Assembly (NCBI RefSeq): GCF_016743795.2
Contig: NZ_CP060138.2
Coordinates: forward strand, 1,240,001-1,304,000
DNA length: 64,000 nt
Direction: 5' to 3'
From: Rickettsia tillamookensis
Lineage (GTDB): Bacteria; Pseudomonadota; Alphaproteobacteria; Rickettsiales; Rickettsiaceae
A model generated the notes under the pieces. The model had not been told where the DNA came from, did no database searches, and saw only the letters and a program-made list of their open reading frames with translations. Below are positions 18,822 through 30,468 of this stretch, in pieces. The translations under genes and the position numbers were made by a program. Each line of letters begins with the position of its first letter. The stretch's first letter is position 1.

Positions 18822-19214
18822 ATGGCTGAGAATATAAATAATGATAGAAAGTTCGGTAACTTAGAAAATTATGATAATGAACTTACAAATACTGCTCTAA
18901 AAGAAAATAATCAAAATAAGCTGAGAGAGCATTATGAAAATATCACTCAAGCCTTAAATAACATACGGGAATATGAGTATGAAGCAAAAGCGACTCAGTA
19001 CCGCGAAATGCTTGACGATGCCCGTACATATGATAAATCCACAAAAGACTATAATTTAGGCTCAGCTCATTTTATAACGGCTAGCGGTTATAAGGCCTTA
19101 CTTGGAGCTTATAAAGCTTTAAATCCTGACGAAAATACAGATAAAAAATTAGACCATTTTATGAATGGCTTAGATGAGATTTATAAGCAATCCTTTTCAG
19201 CACGTAAAATTTAA
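18822..19214 (+). pseudogene. fragment 1 of the broken gene (N-terminal part)
   Basis: 130 codons beginning MAENINNDRKFGNLENYDNE. Polar and helix-rich, with LREHYENITQALNNIREYEY suggesting a helical hairpin. If translation starts at the promoter above, this piece is all that is made without a frame change. I see no known domain. Confidence 0.65.
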
Positions 19215-19966
19215 CTAGCTCAAATAAATTACCCCCCGCAGAACAGTTAAAAAAATTTTTAGAAAAAACTACAGACGAAATATATGATAAACTGCAAAAA
19301 ACCGGAGAAGCATATTTATCATATTCTAATGCTCCTACTAATATAGGATTACATGCAAATGTTATAAAATATTCTAAAGAAAACGGAAAAAATTATCGTA
19401 TTATATATAATGCCGGTGCTGGGGTAAGAGCAGATAATTCAAAGCTAAATCAAACACCAAAAGATCAATTATCTAAAATAAATGAAACAATAGAAGCAAG
19501 AAGTAAAGCAAAATTCAGCTCCATTAAGTATGAACTTAAAAATCAAACAGATAAAGAAGTAAAAGATAGTATATTTTCTATATTGTCTATAAATGAAATA
19601 GAAGCAATAAAAGCTCATAATAACGAGATCAACAGGTTCAAATCGGAGCAGCTTATTAACCCAACAGCTGATTCAAGAAGAACAGTTACCGGGCAAACTT
19701 TAGGGAATTGTAGCAGCAGGTCAATAAGAGAAGCTTTAAGAGACAATGTACCGGATTCAGAATTTCGTGAAATATATGATTTTATTACACAAAATCAAGT
19801 ATCTCAAATAATATCAAACTTAGAAAGCGAACAAAAAAATTTAGCAAATACCTTAAATATATCTTTAATAAAAGAACAAACTATCTCAAATACAACTCAT
19901 CAAAATCAATTCCAAAAAGATATTGCCAATTCGGCTACTAATTATTTTGATGCTTTTTTTTTATAA
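19208..19966 (+). pseudogene. fragment 2 of the broken gene, with a His-Asn-Gln-Cys pattern
   Basis: Open frame with no ATG until 19583, which fits its being internal to the ancestral gene. It contains, in order, His (codon 19352, GLHANVIKYS), Asn (codon 19409, IIYNAGAGV) and Gln plus Cys (19694 and 19709, GQTLGNCSSRS). This order and the Q-x4-C spacing resemble CE-clan cysteine proteases and deubiquitinase/acetyltransferase effectors, whose order is His, Asp/Asn, Gln, Cys. This is motif reading only; the fold is not shown. Confidence 0.5.
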
Positions 19967-21131
19967 TGAAGGGCATACACCAAGCACGAAGGAAAAGTTA
20001 TTTAATAAAGTTGCTGAAGAATCTAATTTAAAGTATGTCAAGATTGATCTAGTAGATTTTTTATCTACCGTGTTTCCCTATAAGGACACTGATTTACCTA
20101 TTACCGAAGATCTTTTAAAGCCTGTCATAAACCATATCCAAACTTGTTTTGAAGAACGCGAAATAGCTCCCTCAAAAACAGTTTTAGAAAATTATAGATT
20201 ATATAAATCTAACAAAGAACAAATCATTAACGAGCTATCAGAAAAATGCTTAAATGATAAAGATGTAAATATACTTATCAAAGCACAAATACAAGCAAAA
20301 ATAGAAAGCCGTCCATCTATAGATATTTTCCGGCAAATGAAACAAAGTAATACTAACCCTAAACCGCTAGAGCTATCGGAAGAACATAAGAAATTGGATG
20401 ATGTCATAAAAGATATGGCACAAAAATACAAAATGACCATACCGGAAGCAAAAGCATCTGAAGAAATCACTCAAGTAGTTAAAGATTACAGTGAAAATAA
20501 ATTTAATGAAGAAATAACACCTATCAAAGCTCAAAAATTAGTAGATGAATTTACGCAAGCAACGCTAGATATTTTTGGAGAGAATAAATTAATAGACTCA
20601 CCTATAATTGAAACAAAAAACGAGCATATTAATATACCACTCCCGAACATAGAAAAACAAGAAACTATTAATCTTAACTTGGATACAATACACCCAAAAA
20701 ATTTGCCTGTATCAAGCTTTTTGAATGACGCTGTACTTAAAGAAGAAAAACAAAATTTAGTAAATGAACTAATAATTGAAACTAATAAAAATCTACCTAA
20801 TAGTACGAAAGTAGTAGACGATAAAAAACAAGAAGTTAAAACCGATAATATATTCAATAAAAACTCAGAGCCTAAAAAACAAACTATTAAAAACAAATTT
20901 TATAAGTATTTAAGCAAATTAACGGGAAAATTGGGATTAAAATCCATAAGTAATTACTTTAAAGATTTAATTAAAGAGCCAAATCTTGAGCAAAATATCA
21001 ATTTAGAAAAAGAAGCAAAGCTAATAGCAGACAAACATCGACTAACAAAATATATGGAACTTAGCGATAATAAAAATAATAATGCAGTATTTAGCGGTAA
21101 AAAAACATCAAAGAATATTACTCAATTATGA
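19923..21131 (+). pseudogene. fragment 3 of the broken gene (C-terminal part)
   Basis: The true sequence begins at about YNEGHTPSTKEKLF (19963 on); the first dozen codons of the ATG-started frame (19923) are out-of-frame reading of fragment 2. About 390 codons, hydrophilic, with a Pro/Asn/Glu-rich linker (SPIIETKNEHINIPLPNIE) and a basic C-terminal region KNKFYKYLSKLTGKLGLKS that could bind membrane or nucleic acid. No recognised domain. Confidence 0.6.
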
Positions 21132-21153
21132 AAACAATACAAAGAATTGCAAT

Positions 21154-21279
21154 ATACGAAGATCAACTTCAAAAAGAGCAAGGAGTTCACAAGAGGAGGA
21201 ACGGAGCGTATACTTAATACGTGAGTACCGCAGTACTTGTAGAACGACGTAGCCAATTTTTGAAGTTCATCGAGTATAT
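21154..21279. repeat. RPE family A, copy A4 (AACTTCAAAAAG subtype)
   Basis: Left arm CGAAGATCAACTTCAAAAAG and right arm TTTTTGAAGTTCATCGAG. Same centre as A1 but with altered outer arms, matching A8. The dnaE stop codon (21267-21269) and its last few codons lie inside the right arm. Confidence 0.85.
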
Positions 21280-24200
21280 CCTTTTAAAATCTCAAAATCT
21301 TGCCCTTGAAGAAAAAACTTTTCAGGTAATATAATTTTTGCTACAAAATTCTTTACATCTTCGCTTTGTAAATAGATTGTAGCTTTAGCATTACTCTGGT
21401 CCCCGTTATTAGTGCGAGCTGCAAGCAAGGTTACTATCTGCCGTAATTCTTCATGATTTTGTGGGTAAAGCTGTAACTCAAATTGTTTATTATTAATTGC
21501 ATCCTCAATTGATGAAAAGCTTTTTGCCGTTAGTTTTATTCCTCCTTCATCTTTAACTATATCACAATTAACAACTACCAAACTTTTAACATCAAGTAAA
21601 TGTACATAATCTTTTAAAACTTCTTCACTAAAGATACTAAGTTCAAATATATTCTCAGGGTCGGAAAGCACGAGCGTCACGAATCTACCCCTTGCCGACA
21701 TACGAGAATCCTTTTTTTGTATTACACCGGCAAGATTTATTCGGTTAGCACCGTCAGGTAAGTTATTATGTAAATCCGCACTATTTAAAATATTTAAACG
21801 GCTAAATATTTCTTGATACTGCGTAAGAGGATGATTAGAGATAAATAAACCCATAGCTTCAAATTCATAAAAAGCTAAAGTATTTTTATCGGCATAATCA
21901 CTTGATACTAAAATAGTTGGACTTAAACTAGAAACTTTAATTAAACTAAATTGATTAGATTCTTGCTCTTCGTGATATGAAGTTGAATAAGCAAGCAATT
22001 TCGCAATACTTGAAAATAATTGCAATCGATTATCATGTAACTCATCAAAACAGCCGGATTTAATTAAATTTTCCAGTAATTTACTGTTAATAGATTTTGG
22101 CGGCAATCTTTCAATAAAATCGGTAATTGATTTAAACGGTCCTCTTGCCGCTCGCTCGTCTGTTACTAACTTACCAAAATTTGGCGTAACTCCCTTAATA
22201 GCCCCTAAGGCAAATATTATTGCATTTTCTTCTTTGTCGACAGACTTTACGCTAAAATACCCTTCAGAAATATTAATATTAGGAGCAATAATCTTTATGA
22301 AGTTGTCCTTTGCTTCTTGTAAGAATAAATTAATTTTGTCGTGATTATTTAATTCAAGGTTTAAACATGCTACTAAAAACTCTGCCGGATAATTAGCTTT
22401 AAGATATGCGGTTTGGTATGAAATAACACCGTAAGCCGCAGCATGTGCCTTATTAAAACCATATCCGGCAAATTTAGCCACGGTTGCAAAAATGGATTTA
22501 GCTTGAGATTCCAAAATATTATTAGCAATTGCCCCTTTAACAAAAATTTCTTCCTGTTCCTCCATTTCTTTTTTTATCTTCTTACCCATCGCTCTACGAA
22601 GTAAATCAGCAGCTCCTAGGGTATAACCTGCAAGAACCTGAGCAATTCTTTGTACCTGCTCCTGATATATCACCACGCCGTAAGTTTCTTCTAAGATTGG
22701 CTTTAATAGCTCATGTAAATAATCAGGCTGTTGTAATTTATGCTTACAAGCTATATAGGTAGGAATATTTTCCATAGGACCCGGACGATATAAAGCTCCA
22801 AGAGCTATCAAATCGTGTATAGAATCAGGTTTAAGGCGTCTAAGTGCATCTTTCATCCCGATACTTTCAAATTGGAAAACGCCGACTCCTTTACCTTTAC
22901 ACAACATTTGATAAGTCTTATTATCATCAAACGTCATATTGTTAAAATCTACTTCTATTCCTTGCTCTTTAAGTAGTTTCTTACAATCGGTAATAACCGT
23001 TAAGGTTTGAAGTCCTAAAAAATCAAATTTAATTAAACCGGCAATTTCAGAATATTTCATAGAATAACCGACTACCAACATATCGGAATTAGCATCTTTA
23101 TATACCGGTACTATATCGACTAAATCAGTACCTGCTATTACGATTCCTGCGGCATGAGTTGAGGAATGCCTATGCAACCCCTCAAGAATTAATGAAGTAT
23201 CAAGTACTAGCTTTATTAACTCCGCTTCACCCTCCAAATTGTACAGCCCATTACCTTTATAGGCATTTGCAAGCTCTGGAACTTCACGCATTGCCTGTTC
23301 TAGGCTAACTGGATTAACTGCACTAAAAGGTACAAGCTCCGTTAGATAATCAGCAAATTTATAAGGTAAGCTAAGCACACGAGCTACATCCTTAATTACA
23401 GCCTTTGCCTGCATCTTACCGAAAGTTATAATCTGCCCTACTCTATTATTACCGTATTTAGAACGTACGTAATTAATTACTTCCTCACGCCTTTCTTGAC
23501 AAAAATCAATATCGAAATCAGGCATTGAAATACGTTCGGGATTTAAAAATCTTTCAAATAATAAACCAAATTTAATCGGATCGAGATCAGTAATAAGCAA
23601 GCTCCAAGCAACAACCGAGCCTGCTCCCGAACCTCTACCCGGTCCAACTAAAATACCCTCTTTTTTACTCCATTTAATAAAATCGGACACAATCAAAAAA
23701 TAACCGGCAAAATTCATATTACAGATAATATCCAGCTCATAATTAAGACGAGAAAAATATTCGGTTTTCAATTCTTCTTGATTCTCTAATGAAATATTTT
23801 CAGATTTAAACTTTGTAGCAAGCCTTGCAAGCAACCCTTCTTTTGCATCTTTTCTAATTAAATCCGTTTCACTAATATCTTTGGTGGCAAAATTAGGCAG
23901 CATCGGCGGGTTTGCATGTGCTGCAAAATAACAACGCTCTCTTAAATTCACGGTATTTTGGATGGCACTAGGTAGATCAGAAAAAAGCTCTATCATCTCA
24001 TGCGGTGACTTAAAATAACAATTCTCGCTAACTGTTTTACGATCAGGATATTCTTTAGTAACACCGGCTGATATACATAACAATACATCATGTGCATCAT
24101 GCATGGTTTTTTCGCTAAACAAAACTTTATTAGTAGCAACAAGCGGAATAGATAATTCTGAAGCTATCTTAATATAGCTATTCTCAATAAACTGTTCTTC

Positions 24201-24719
24201 CGGTAGATCGTGTCTCATAATCTCAAAGTAAAACCGATCGCCTAAAATTTCCTGTAATTTACGTGCAAACAGCATTGCTTGCTCCTCATTGCGAGCTAGC
24301 AAGCATTTTCCAACAATACCGTCGGTATAACAGCATAACGCTATTAATCCCTCTTGATATTCTATTAAATCTTCAAAATCAATGTGATCGCATAGCTTAC
24401 GATCATTTTTAGTAAAAGTAAGGCTTGATAGTTTGAGTAAATTTTTATAGCCGGTTTCATCTTTAGCTATAAGCAAAATTTGAGCAAAAATATCTATATC
24501 GTATTTTATATTTAGAATAACTCCGTGTATCGGCTGCAGTCCTTTTTTTACTGCGTATAATGCAAATTCTAACGAGCCGAATAAATTTCCCTTATCTGCC
24601 AAACAAATAGCAGGCATTTTATTCGATGAAGCAAGCTCTACTACTTTCTCTATAGTTAATGCACTTTCTAGAAAAGAATAAGAACTTTGAGTTCTTAAAT
24701 GAATAAATTCAGGTCGCAT
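21267..24719 (-). CDS. dnaE: DNA polymerase III alpha subunit
   Basis: Replicative polymerase catalytic subunit. The 1150-aa protein has an N-terminal PHP domain ([18 protein letters not shown]; about 1-270), the Pol III palm with catalytic aspartates in [16 protein letters not shown] (about 398), and fingers with [15 protein letters not shown] helix-hairpin-helix/OB-fold C-terminal region ends with [19 protein letters not shown] (OB). Length matches E. coli DnaE. The final GYTR and the TGA are encoded by repeat A4, so the extreme C-terminus is repeat-derived. Epsilon is a separate gene elsewhere. Confidence 0.97.
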   Translation of the reverse strand: MRPEFIHLRTQSSYSFLESALTIEKVVELASSNKMPAICLADKGNLFGSLEFALYAVKKGLQPIHGVILNIKYDIDIFAQILLIAKDETGYKNLLKLSSLTFTKNDRKLCDHIDFEDLIEYQEGLIALCCYTDGIVGKCLLARNEEQAMLFARKLQEILGDRFYFEIMRHDLPEEQFIENSYIKIASELSIPLVATNKVLFSEKTMHDAHDVLLCISAGVTKEYPDRKTVSENCYFKSPHEMIELFSDLPSAIQNTVNLRERCYFAAHANPPMLPNFATKDISETDLIRKDAKEGLLARLATKFKSENISLENQEELKTEYFSRLNYELDIICNMNFAGYFLIVSDFIKWSKKEGILVGPGRGSGAGSVVAWSLLITDLDPIKFGLLFERFLNPERISMPDFDIDFCQERREEVINYVRSKYGNNRVGQIITFGKMQAKAVIKDVARVLSLPYKFADYLTELVPFSAVNPVSLEQAMREVPELANAYKGNGLYNLEGEAELIKLVLDTSLILEGLHRHSSTHAAGIVIAGTDLVDIVPVYKDANSDMLVVGYSMKYSEIAGLIKFDFLGLQTLTVITDCKKLLKEQGIEVDFNNMTFDDNKTYQMLCKGKGVGVFQFESIGMKDALRRLKPDSIHDLIALGALYRPGPMENIPTYIACKHKLQQPDYLHELLKPILEETYGVVIYQEQVQRIAQVLAGYTLGAADLLRRAMGKKIKKEMEEQEEIFVKGAIANNILESQAKSIFATVAKFAGYGFNKAHAAAYGVISYQTAYLKANYPAEFLVACLNLELNNHDKINLFLQEAKDNFIKIIAPNINISEGYFSVKSVDKEENAIIFALGAIKGVTPNFGKLVTDERAARGPFKSITDFIERLPPKSINSKLLENLIKSGCFDELHDNRLQLFSSIAKLLAYSTSYHEEQESNQFSLIKVSSLSPTILVSSDYADKNTLAFYEFEAMGLFISNHPLTQYQEIFSRLNILNSADLHNNLPDGANRINLAGVIQKKDSRMSARGRFVTLVLSDPENIFELSIFSEEVLKDYVHLLDVKSLVVVNCDIVKDEGGIKLTAKSFSSIEDAINNKQFELQLYPQNHEELRQIVTLLAARTNNGDQSNAKATIYLQSEDVKNFVAKIILPEKFFLQGQDFEILKGYTR

Positions 24720-24759
24720 TTTTTATTAATGTTAAAGTTTATTGTCTTCATGACACTGT

Positions 24760-24838
24760 GTCACCCCGTGGCTTGACCACGGGGTCCAGTCTTTTTTAAT
24801 TATTTTACTGGATACCGTGGTCAAGCCACGGTATGACA
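24760..24838. repeat. RPE family B, copy B3
   Basis: Arms GTCACCCCGTGGCTTGACC and GGTCAAGCCACGGTATGAC around a short AT-rich centre. It fills most of the ugd-dnaE gap. Confidence 0.85.
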
Positions 24839-24869
24839 CCGAGTGCGTTTTCCGTTCCATACACTAAGG

Positions 24870-26174
24870 CTAAATTTTACTTCCGACTGCATAATATCTA
24901 AAACCGATTTTTTTCATTGCTTCATTATCTAGTATATTTCTAAGGTCAATGATTATCGGGGATTTTACTAAATCATAAATTCCTTGCCAATTAAGTTCTT
25001 TAAACTCTGACCACTCAGTTGTAATAACTATAATATCTGCCGATTTATAGGCTTCAGCTGCCGAATCTAAATATAGCAAATTTTTATGTTCCAAATTCTT
25101 TTTAGCATTTTCAAGACCGATAGGATCAAACGCTTTAACATATACATCTTTATTTAATAAAATCCTTATAATTTCAAGAGCTGGGCTTGCTCTAACATCG
25201 TCTGTTCCTGCTTTATATGTTAAGCCTAAAATTGCTATATTCTTACCTTTTAAATCTCCGCCTAACAAAGTAGCTATCTTATCTACCATATTACTTGGAC
25301 GCTCTTTATTACTTTTAATTACTGCTTTAAGAATATTACAATCGATATGATGATTTTCTACAAGATTATTTAATGCTAGAATATCTTTTGGAAAACATGA
25401 ACCACCAAAACCAGGACCTGCATTTAAAAAATTTTGACCGATTCTTTGGTCAAGCCCTACACCTTTAGACAAATCTTTAATATTACCACCGATTTTTTCG
25501 CATAAATCAGCCATTTCATTAATAAAAGCAATTTTGGTAGCTAAAAAACTATTTGAAGCATATTTAATAAGCTCACTAGTCACTAAATCGGTAACCACAA
25601 ACTTTGCACCTTGTTCTATTAAAGGTGCATAAATTTTTCGCAATATTTCCTCTGATTCTTTATTATTTACACCAACAACTATACGATCAGGATATAAAAA
25701 ATCTTCTACTGCACTACCTTCTCTTAAAAACTCAGGATTGGAAGCAACATTAAATGAAAAGCCTTTTGATTTTAAATAAGCTATAATATTATTGCAACTA
25801 TACGGCGGAACAGTAGATTTTATGACTATTAAACAATCCTTATTTATATGCTCTGATACCTTATCAATAACATCATAAACATATTTTAAATCTGCTTCCC
25901 CCGACTCTTTTGAAGGCGTACCGACCGTAATAAATATTGCCTCGGCATTTTGAAGTTCATTATTATAAATATTTGTAAATTTTAACCTATCAGATTCTAA
26001 AGCCTGCTTAAAATACTCATCAAGTTTAGATTCATAAATCGGCAATATTTGCTTATTTAATTTGGATATTTTAACCTCATCATTATCAAGACAAGTAACA
26101 TTATGACCTAAATAGCCCATAATAATACCTGAGACTAATCCCACATATCCGCTACCGATAAATGTAATATTCAT
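24870..26174 (-). CDS. ugd: UDP-glucose 6-dehydrogenase
   Basis: Oxidises UDP-glucose to UDP-glucuronate with two NAD+, feeding surface polysaccharide synthesis. The 434-aa protein has the N-terminal Rossmann motif GSGYVGLVSG (about 7-16), the catalytic Cys260 in GFGGSCFPKD, the conserved Lys in ELIKYASNSFLATK (about 204), and a C-terminal NAD-like domain with GLTYKAGTDDVRASPAL (about 318). All expected residues are present. A GDP-mannose dehydrogenase is less likely given this motif set. The gene stands alone between repeats B3 and D1. Confidence 0.93.
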   Translation of the reverse strand: MNITFIGSGYVGLVSGIIMGYLGHNVTCLDNDEVKISKLNKQILPIYESKLDEYFKQALESDRLKFTNIYNNELQNAEAIFITVGTPSKESGEADLKYVYDVIDKVSEHINKDCLIVIKSTVPPYSCNNIIAYLKSKGFSFNVASNPEFLREGSAVEDFLYPDRIVVGVNNKESEEILRKIYAPLIEQGAKFVVTDLVTSELIKYASNSFLATKIAFINEMADLCEKIGGNIKDLSKGVGLDQRIGQNFLNAGPGFGGSCFPKDILALNNLVENHHIDCNILKAVIKSNKERPSNMVDKIATLLGGDLKGKNIAILGLTYKAGTDDVRASPALEIIRILLNKDVYVKAFDPIGLENAKKNLEHKNLLYLDSAAEAYKSADIIVITTEWSEFKELNWQGIYDLVKSPIIIDLRNILDNEAMKKIGFRYYAVGSKI

Positions 26175-26255
26175 AATTTTTTGTGATTTTTATATTAAAT
26201 TTTTAGATTATATATTATATTTAACTAGCTTATAGCATTGTTGCGTGGATGCTGA

Positions 26256-26372
26256 TGTCATTCCTGCGAAAGCAGGAATCCAAAAAAATAGTCTTAATCT
26301 TGACAAAATAAACCTAAAAAAACAAGTTTTTTGTAGGTTTTACTGGATTCCCGCTTTTAGCTAAGAATGACA
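26256..26372. repeat. RPE family D, copy D1
   Basis: Arms TGTCATTCCTGCGAAAGCAG and CTGGATTCCCG...AAGAATGACA, with an inner stem CTAAAAAAACAAG / TTTTTTGTAGG. Flanks carry TTGTTGCGTGG and CCATGCAACA, the outer pair seen around several C and D copies. The rest of this 321-bp gap (to 26495) is AT-rich, with no gene seen. Confidence 0.75.
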
Positions 26373-26495
26373 TAGAACGCATTTTCCGCCCCATGCAACA
26401 CGCCTGATGATATCAATCGCTTCTGGCAATACTTATAAAGCTACTATAACAAAGTATAAAGCTTTTATCATATTTCAATAGATTTACAAGCTCAA

Positions 26496-29009
26496 ATGAA
26501 TTTTATTAAAAAAACCTTTATTAGTATTCTTATAATTCTAATTTCATTATCTTTGGCTATAACTCTAACTGTTTATAGTGCAAATAAAGGACACTTAAAT
26601 GAACCTTTGAAAAAAATAATTGAATTTTATTTAAGTAAAAATGATATAAAGGCTGTACTACATAATTTAGAATTTAAAGAAAACCGATTATCCATAGATA
26701 AAATTTCCTTAAGTCTTATAGATAATGCCAGAGGGGAAATTAACGATTTTAATCTTTTCTTTAATTTCAAAAACTTCTTCTCTAATTCGTTAATAGAGGC
26801 TAATTTTAATATTGATAAAATTTCCGTAATCTCAAATAACGATGAAGAGATTATAAATACTTCAACAACCGGTGATTATTCGCTAAATATAATTAAAAAA
26901 GACTCCCTAACCGACATACGACTAACTTCAATAAAAAGTGATATCTTAACAGATGAGCAAGGAGCGGACTTACCTCTAGGAAATGCTTTATGCTCATATA
27001 AAACCGCCTATTCTAAAGATAATCCAAAGACCGTTAATTGCAAACTTACCTTTGGGGATAAAGCTTTTTTATCACTAAGCGGTATAATAACCGATAAAAA
27101 TATCGATGTAAGTGCAGCTGCCGCAAATATACCTTTAATAATTTATCAAACAGTCGAAAAAATTATTCCGGATAACCCTATAATCTCATATTTACGAGAA
27201 CATATAAAACAAGGTTACATCCAAAACGGAGAATTAAATATTAAATTAGATAAAAAATTTTTAAAAAAAAATATTTTAGTAGAAGATAATTTAAAAGCAA
27301 ATTTACATATCTCAAATTTTGAATATAAATATCATACAGATTTACCGCCTTTGACTAAAGTTGATACTAATATAATCATTTCAGGACCGGAAATAAAATT
27401 TCTAATTAATGAAGCATATAGCGGTAAAAGTGTCGTTTCAGACGGTATTATGACTTTCAAATGGGAAGGACCGGATAAATCGCAATTTGTTTTTAATGCT
27501 ACTGCTAAAGGGGAAATTAACGACTTAATTGCCTTTGTTCCAAATGAGGCATATCAAAATATTAAAGCTCAAAATATTGACCTAAAAAAAATCAAAGGAA
27601 CGGCAAATTCAATAATAGAGATAATAATTCCTATTAGCCCCAATATCTCTAATAGCTACAATGTTTTGTCGACATTAACAAATATCTCTTTTAACAGTTT
27701 AGACAATAATATCCTATTACAAAACGGTGAAGCCAAAGGTAGCTTTAAAGACAACAAACTAAATATTAGCGGTAAAGGTAAAATTAATAATTATGCAAGC
27801 AGCTTTACTTATGATCATGATATATCAGATAAAAATAATGAGTGTTTACTTAAAATAAAAAGCAATATTACGGCAAATAATCAAAGATTTGGAGTATTTA
27901 AATTAATTTCAGGCAGCACCGTTTTAAATTTTGAGTATAAAAAACAGCATAATAATGAGAGTTTTATTACCGTTAATTCTAATCTTGATAGTTTAGAATT
28001 CTATATAGACAAAGTATCTATTCATAAAAAATTATATAAAAAAGCTAATTTATATTTATATACTAAATTAAATGATAAAAATTTCGATAGAAATATTGAA
28101 TTTAATCTGTCGGGGCAGGATAATCTAAAAATTAACGGTAATGCCCTAATTAAGAAAAATATTTATAATATTAATCTAGCCTCTGTTAAACATAATCATA
28201 CGGATTTAAAAGGAAAAATAATCATAGATAACCATAATCTTAATACGGAACTTTATGGAACCGGATTAGATTTATCAAATGCTAATATGATGCAGTTTTT
28301 AGAAAAAGAGGGAGATTCTACACGTAATATTAATTTAAAAACTAATATATCAAAAATAATTTTAAAGAATAATATAATTCTAGGTAATCTTGATTTAGCA
28401 ATTAAATGTGATAAAGTGCGGTGTTTCTCCGGTTTTCTAAATGCTAATATTGATAATAAAAAAGTTAAGATGTCGCTTACCGCTAAGGACACTTTTGAAC
28501 AATGGCTAATTGAATCCGATAATGCCGGAGCATTACTTAAGGGACTTGGAATGTATACCACTATGCAAAACGGTCAGATTAATATCAACTTAAATACAAG
28601 AAGATATGAAGTAAAAAAAGGGGAAATAGTGCCGATATTAGACGGCAAATTTTCTATAAAACATTTTACGGTAGTCGATACTCCTTTTTTAACACGGCTT
28701 GTTTCCTTTGTTTCGTTACCGGGTTTTCTTAGTTCAATAACTAATAATAAAAATATTTTATTTGAAGATATGACCGGTAAATTTAATTATAGAGGAAATA
28801 TAATTACAATTTTTGATACGGAAGCACATGGACCATTCTTTGATTTTACTATGAAAGGTAATATTGATACCAAACAGCAATTAATTACAGTTAAAGGAAA
28901 TGTTATTCCTTCCTTTTTCTTAATCAGTACTATTGTAACTAAAATACCGGTAGTCGGTAAAATATTTTCCAAAGTAGCCCCTTACTCCTTAAAAATGAAC
29001 TATAAATAG
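26496..29009 (+). CDS. AsmA/YhdP-like inner-membrane-anchored protein
   Basis: 837-aa protein with a single N-terminal membrane anchor (KKTFISILIILISLSLAITLTVY, about 5-27, shown here only as a position guide) and a very long periplasmic region of repeating beta strands. The end matches the AsmA_2/DUF3971-type C-terminus: FNYRGNIITIFDTEAHGPFF, KGNVIPSFFL and IPVVGKIFSKVAP. Such proteins are thought to bridge the periplasm and move phospholipid to the outer membrane. No catalytic residues are expected. The next gene, an AmpG-like permease, begins 9 bp later, suggesting an operon. Assignment to YhdP rather than another AsmA member is uncertain. Confidence 0.7.
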   Translation: MNFIKKTFISILIILISLSLAITLTVYSANKGHLNEPLKKIIEFYLSKNDIKAVLHNLEFKENRLSIDKISLSLIDNARGEINDFNLFFNFKNFFSNSLIEANFNIDKISVISNNDEEIINTSTTGDYSLNIIKKDSLTDIRLTSIKSDILTDEQGADLPLGNALCSYKTAYSKDNPKTVNCKLTFGDKAFLSLSGIITDKNIDVSAAAANIPLIIYQTVEKIIPDNPIISYLREHIKQGYIQNGELNIKLDKKFLKKNILVEDNLKANLHISNFEYKYHTDLPPLTKVDTNIIISGPEIKFLINEAYSGKSVVSDGIMTFKWEGPDKSQFVFNATAKGEINDLIAFVPNEAYQNIKAQNIDLKKIKGTANSIIEIIIPISPNISNSYNVLSTLTNISFNSLDNNILLQNGEAKGSFKDNKLNISGKGKINNYASSFTYDHDISDKNNECLLKIKSNITANNQRFGVFKLISGSTVLNFEYKKQHNNESFITVNSNLDSLEFYIDKVSIHKKLYKKANLYLYTKLNDKNFDRNIEFNLSGQDNLKINGNALIKKNIYNINLASVKHNHTDLKGKIIIDNHNLNTELYGTGLDLSNANMMQFLEKEGDSTRNINLKTNISKIILKNNIILGNLDLAIKCDKVRCFSGFLNANIDNKKVKMSLTAKDTFEQWLIESDNAGALLKGLGMYTTMQNGQININLNTRRYEVKKGEIVPILDGKFSIKHFTVVDTPFLTRLVSFVSLPGFLSSITNNKNILFEDMTGKFNYRGNIITIFDTEAHGPFFDFTMKGNIDTKQQLITVKGNVIPSFFLISTIVTKIPVVGKIFSKVAPYSLKMNYK

Positions 29010-29018
29010 TTATATTCC

Positions 29019-30284
29019 GTGTACAAAAAATTATATTTAATCGGTATTTTACTTTTAGGCTTAATTTCCGGTCTTACGTTCAATTTAATTTTTTTCACGG
29101 TTCCATATCAATTATCCGAAGCAAAATACACCACTGATATAATAGGTTCGATATCACTAGCTGCTTTTCCGTATTGCTTAAAGGTCATATGGTCACCTTT
29201 CATAGATAAATACTCTATACCTTTTTTATGTTCTAAATTCGGTCACAGGCGTGGCTGGGCATTGATATCACAAATATTCTTAATCCTAGCGATGACGGGG
29301 TTCTTAAATATAAGCCCTTGTAATAACTTATATATTACTGCAATTATCTTATTTATTATTTCATTTTGCAGTTCTACGCAAGATATTGTACTTGACGCAT
29401 ATAGAATTGAGAGACCTACATCTAAAGAAGAGCTTTCAATGGCTTTTACCTTTAGTAGCATAGGGTTTCGTTTAGGTATGTTACTTGGCAGCGTCGGTGC
29501 TTTATATTCATCAATTATTTTCGGTTGGCATATGGTATATAAATTTGCTCTATTTATTACTATACTTGGACCTATAGTAATCTTATGTATCAAAGAACCA
29601 AAACCCAAAGAAAAACGTCATACGACTAGTCATTTAATAGGATTACAACAATATTTTGAAGTTATTAAAAAAAGCATTATCTCCTTAAAAAATGAACAGC
29701 AATATTTACTGCTAATTATGTTATTTGTATTCTTGTACAAAGCTGCGGATTCTATACCTATGGCTATGAGTTCGCCTTTATTTCTAGATTTAAGTTTTAC
29801 TACTCATGAAATTGCCGTTATTTACAAAGCTTACGGGTTACTGATCATGATCGTCGGAGGAGCTTTAGGCGGTATTTTAGCTACAAAAATGGGTATATTT
29901 CATAGTGTCTTAATTGGTGGAGTTATTCAATTATTGTCGCCTCTTATGTTTATGATTCTTGCGACCATCGGCTATGATATAAGGATATTTATAATAACAG
30001 TTACAGTACAAAATTTTTGTGCAGGCTTTGCAGGAACTATTATCTCTATCTATTTTGCTAGCCTTTGCAATAGTGAATTTGTTGCCACGCAATATTCTAT
30101 TATTGCATCTTTTAGCTCTCTTAGCCGTATTATTCTAGCTAGCCTTGGCGGTATTTGTGCAAAATATCTTACTTGGTCTATGTTCTTTTTGGGTAACACT
30201 CTGTTTAGCATGTTATTTATACCGATATTTTATAAAATATATAGAAAGAAACTAGGTTCTGTGAATATTTCTAAAAAGATATGA
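29019..30284 (+). CDS. ampG: AmpG-like major facilitator permease
   Basis: 421-aa MFS protein with about 12 membrane segments. In enteric bacteria AmpG imports anhydro-muropeptides for cell-wall recycling. Family features are [17 protein letters not shown] after TM2, the loop [12 protein letters not shown], and [13 protein letters not shown] in TM4-5. The start is a GTG at 29019, nine bases after the AsmA-like stop. Rickettsia are known to carry several AmpG paralogs; which substrate this one carries cannot be told from sequence. Confidence 0.8.
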   Translation: MYKKLYLIGILLLGLISGLTFNLIFFTVPYQLSEAKYTTDIIGSISLAAFPYCLKVIWSPFIDKYSIPFLCSKFGHRRGWALISQIFLILAMTGFLNISPCNNLYITAIILFIISFCSSTQDIVLDAYRIERPTSKEELSMAFTFSSIGFRLGMLLGSVGALYSSIIFGWHMVYKFALFITILGPIVILCIKEPKPKEKRHTTSHLIGLQQYFEVIKKSIISLKNEQQYLLLIMLFVFLYKAADSIPMAMSSPLFLDLSFTTHEIAVIYKAYGLLIMIVGGALGGILATKMGIFHSVLIGGVIQLLSPLMFMILATIGYDIRIFIITVTVQNFCAGFAGTIISIYFASLCNSEFVATQYSIIASFSSLSRIILASLGGICAKYLTWSMFFLGNTLFSMLFIPIFYKIYRKKLGSVNISKKI

Positions 30285-30314
30285 CAATCATTAAAAAAGG
30301 TTTATAATATTGAT

Positions 30315-30442
30315 ATATACTTGTTTAATTTGAAAAATTGGCTACGTCGTCCTATAAGTACTGCGGTGCTCACGTATTAAGTATACGTTCCGCTCCTCGT
30401 CTTATGGACTCCTTGCTCTTTTCCAAATTAAACTTCGTCTAC
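30315..30442. repeat. RPE family A, copy A5 (opposite orientation)
   Basis: Reads as the reverse complement of A1: ATATACTTGTTTAATTTGAA on the left and CAAATTAAACTTCGTCTAC on the right. It fills the ampG-tatC gap and ends 27 bp before the tatC start. Confidence 0.85.
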
Positions 30443-30468
30443 TTACTACATATATTAATCGCATAATT

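Larger units (their letters stand above)
18822..21131 (+). pseudogene. large effector-like gene broken by two frameshifts
   Basis: Three consecutive open frames belong to one ancestral gene of about 769 codons. Piece 1 is 18822-19214. The frame then moves near 19205-19214 (one A added to CGTAAAATTT restores it). Piece 2 is open from 19208 to 19966. A run of nine T at 19954-19962 then shifts it into piece 3, which ends at 21131; eight T would join them. No stop codon other than those caused by the two shifts interrupts the joined frame, so decay looks recent. I do not recognise the family. It has no signal peptide or membrane segment. It is hydrophilic with Lys/Glu/Asn-rich helical parts, as in secreted effectors. 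It lies between metK and dnaE. Confidence 0.75.

Noticed and set aside
20192..20896. Antisense frames in the broken gene
   Set aside because: They are Ser/Leu/Phe-rich shadows of a Lys/Glu-rich sense frame, without ribosome-binding sites.
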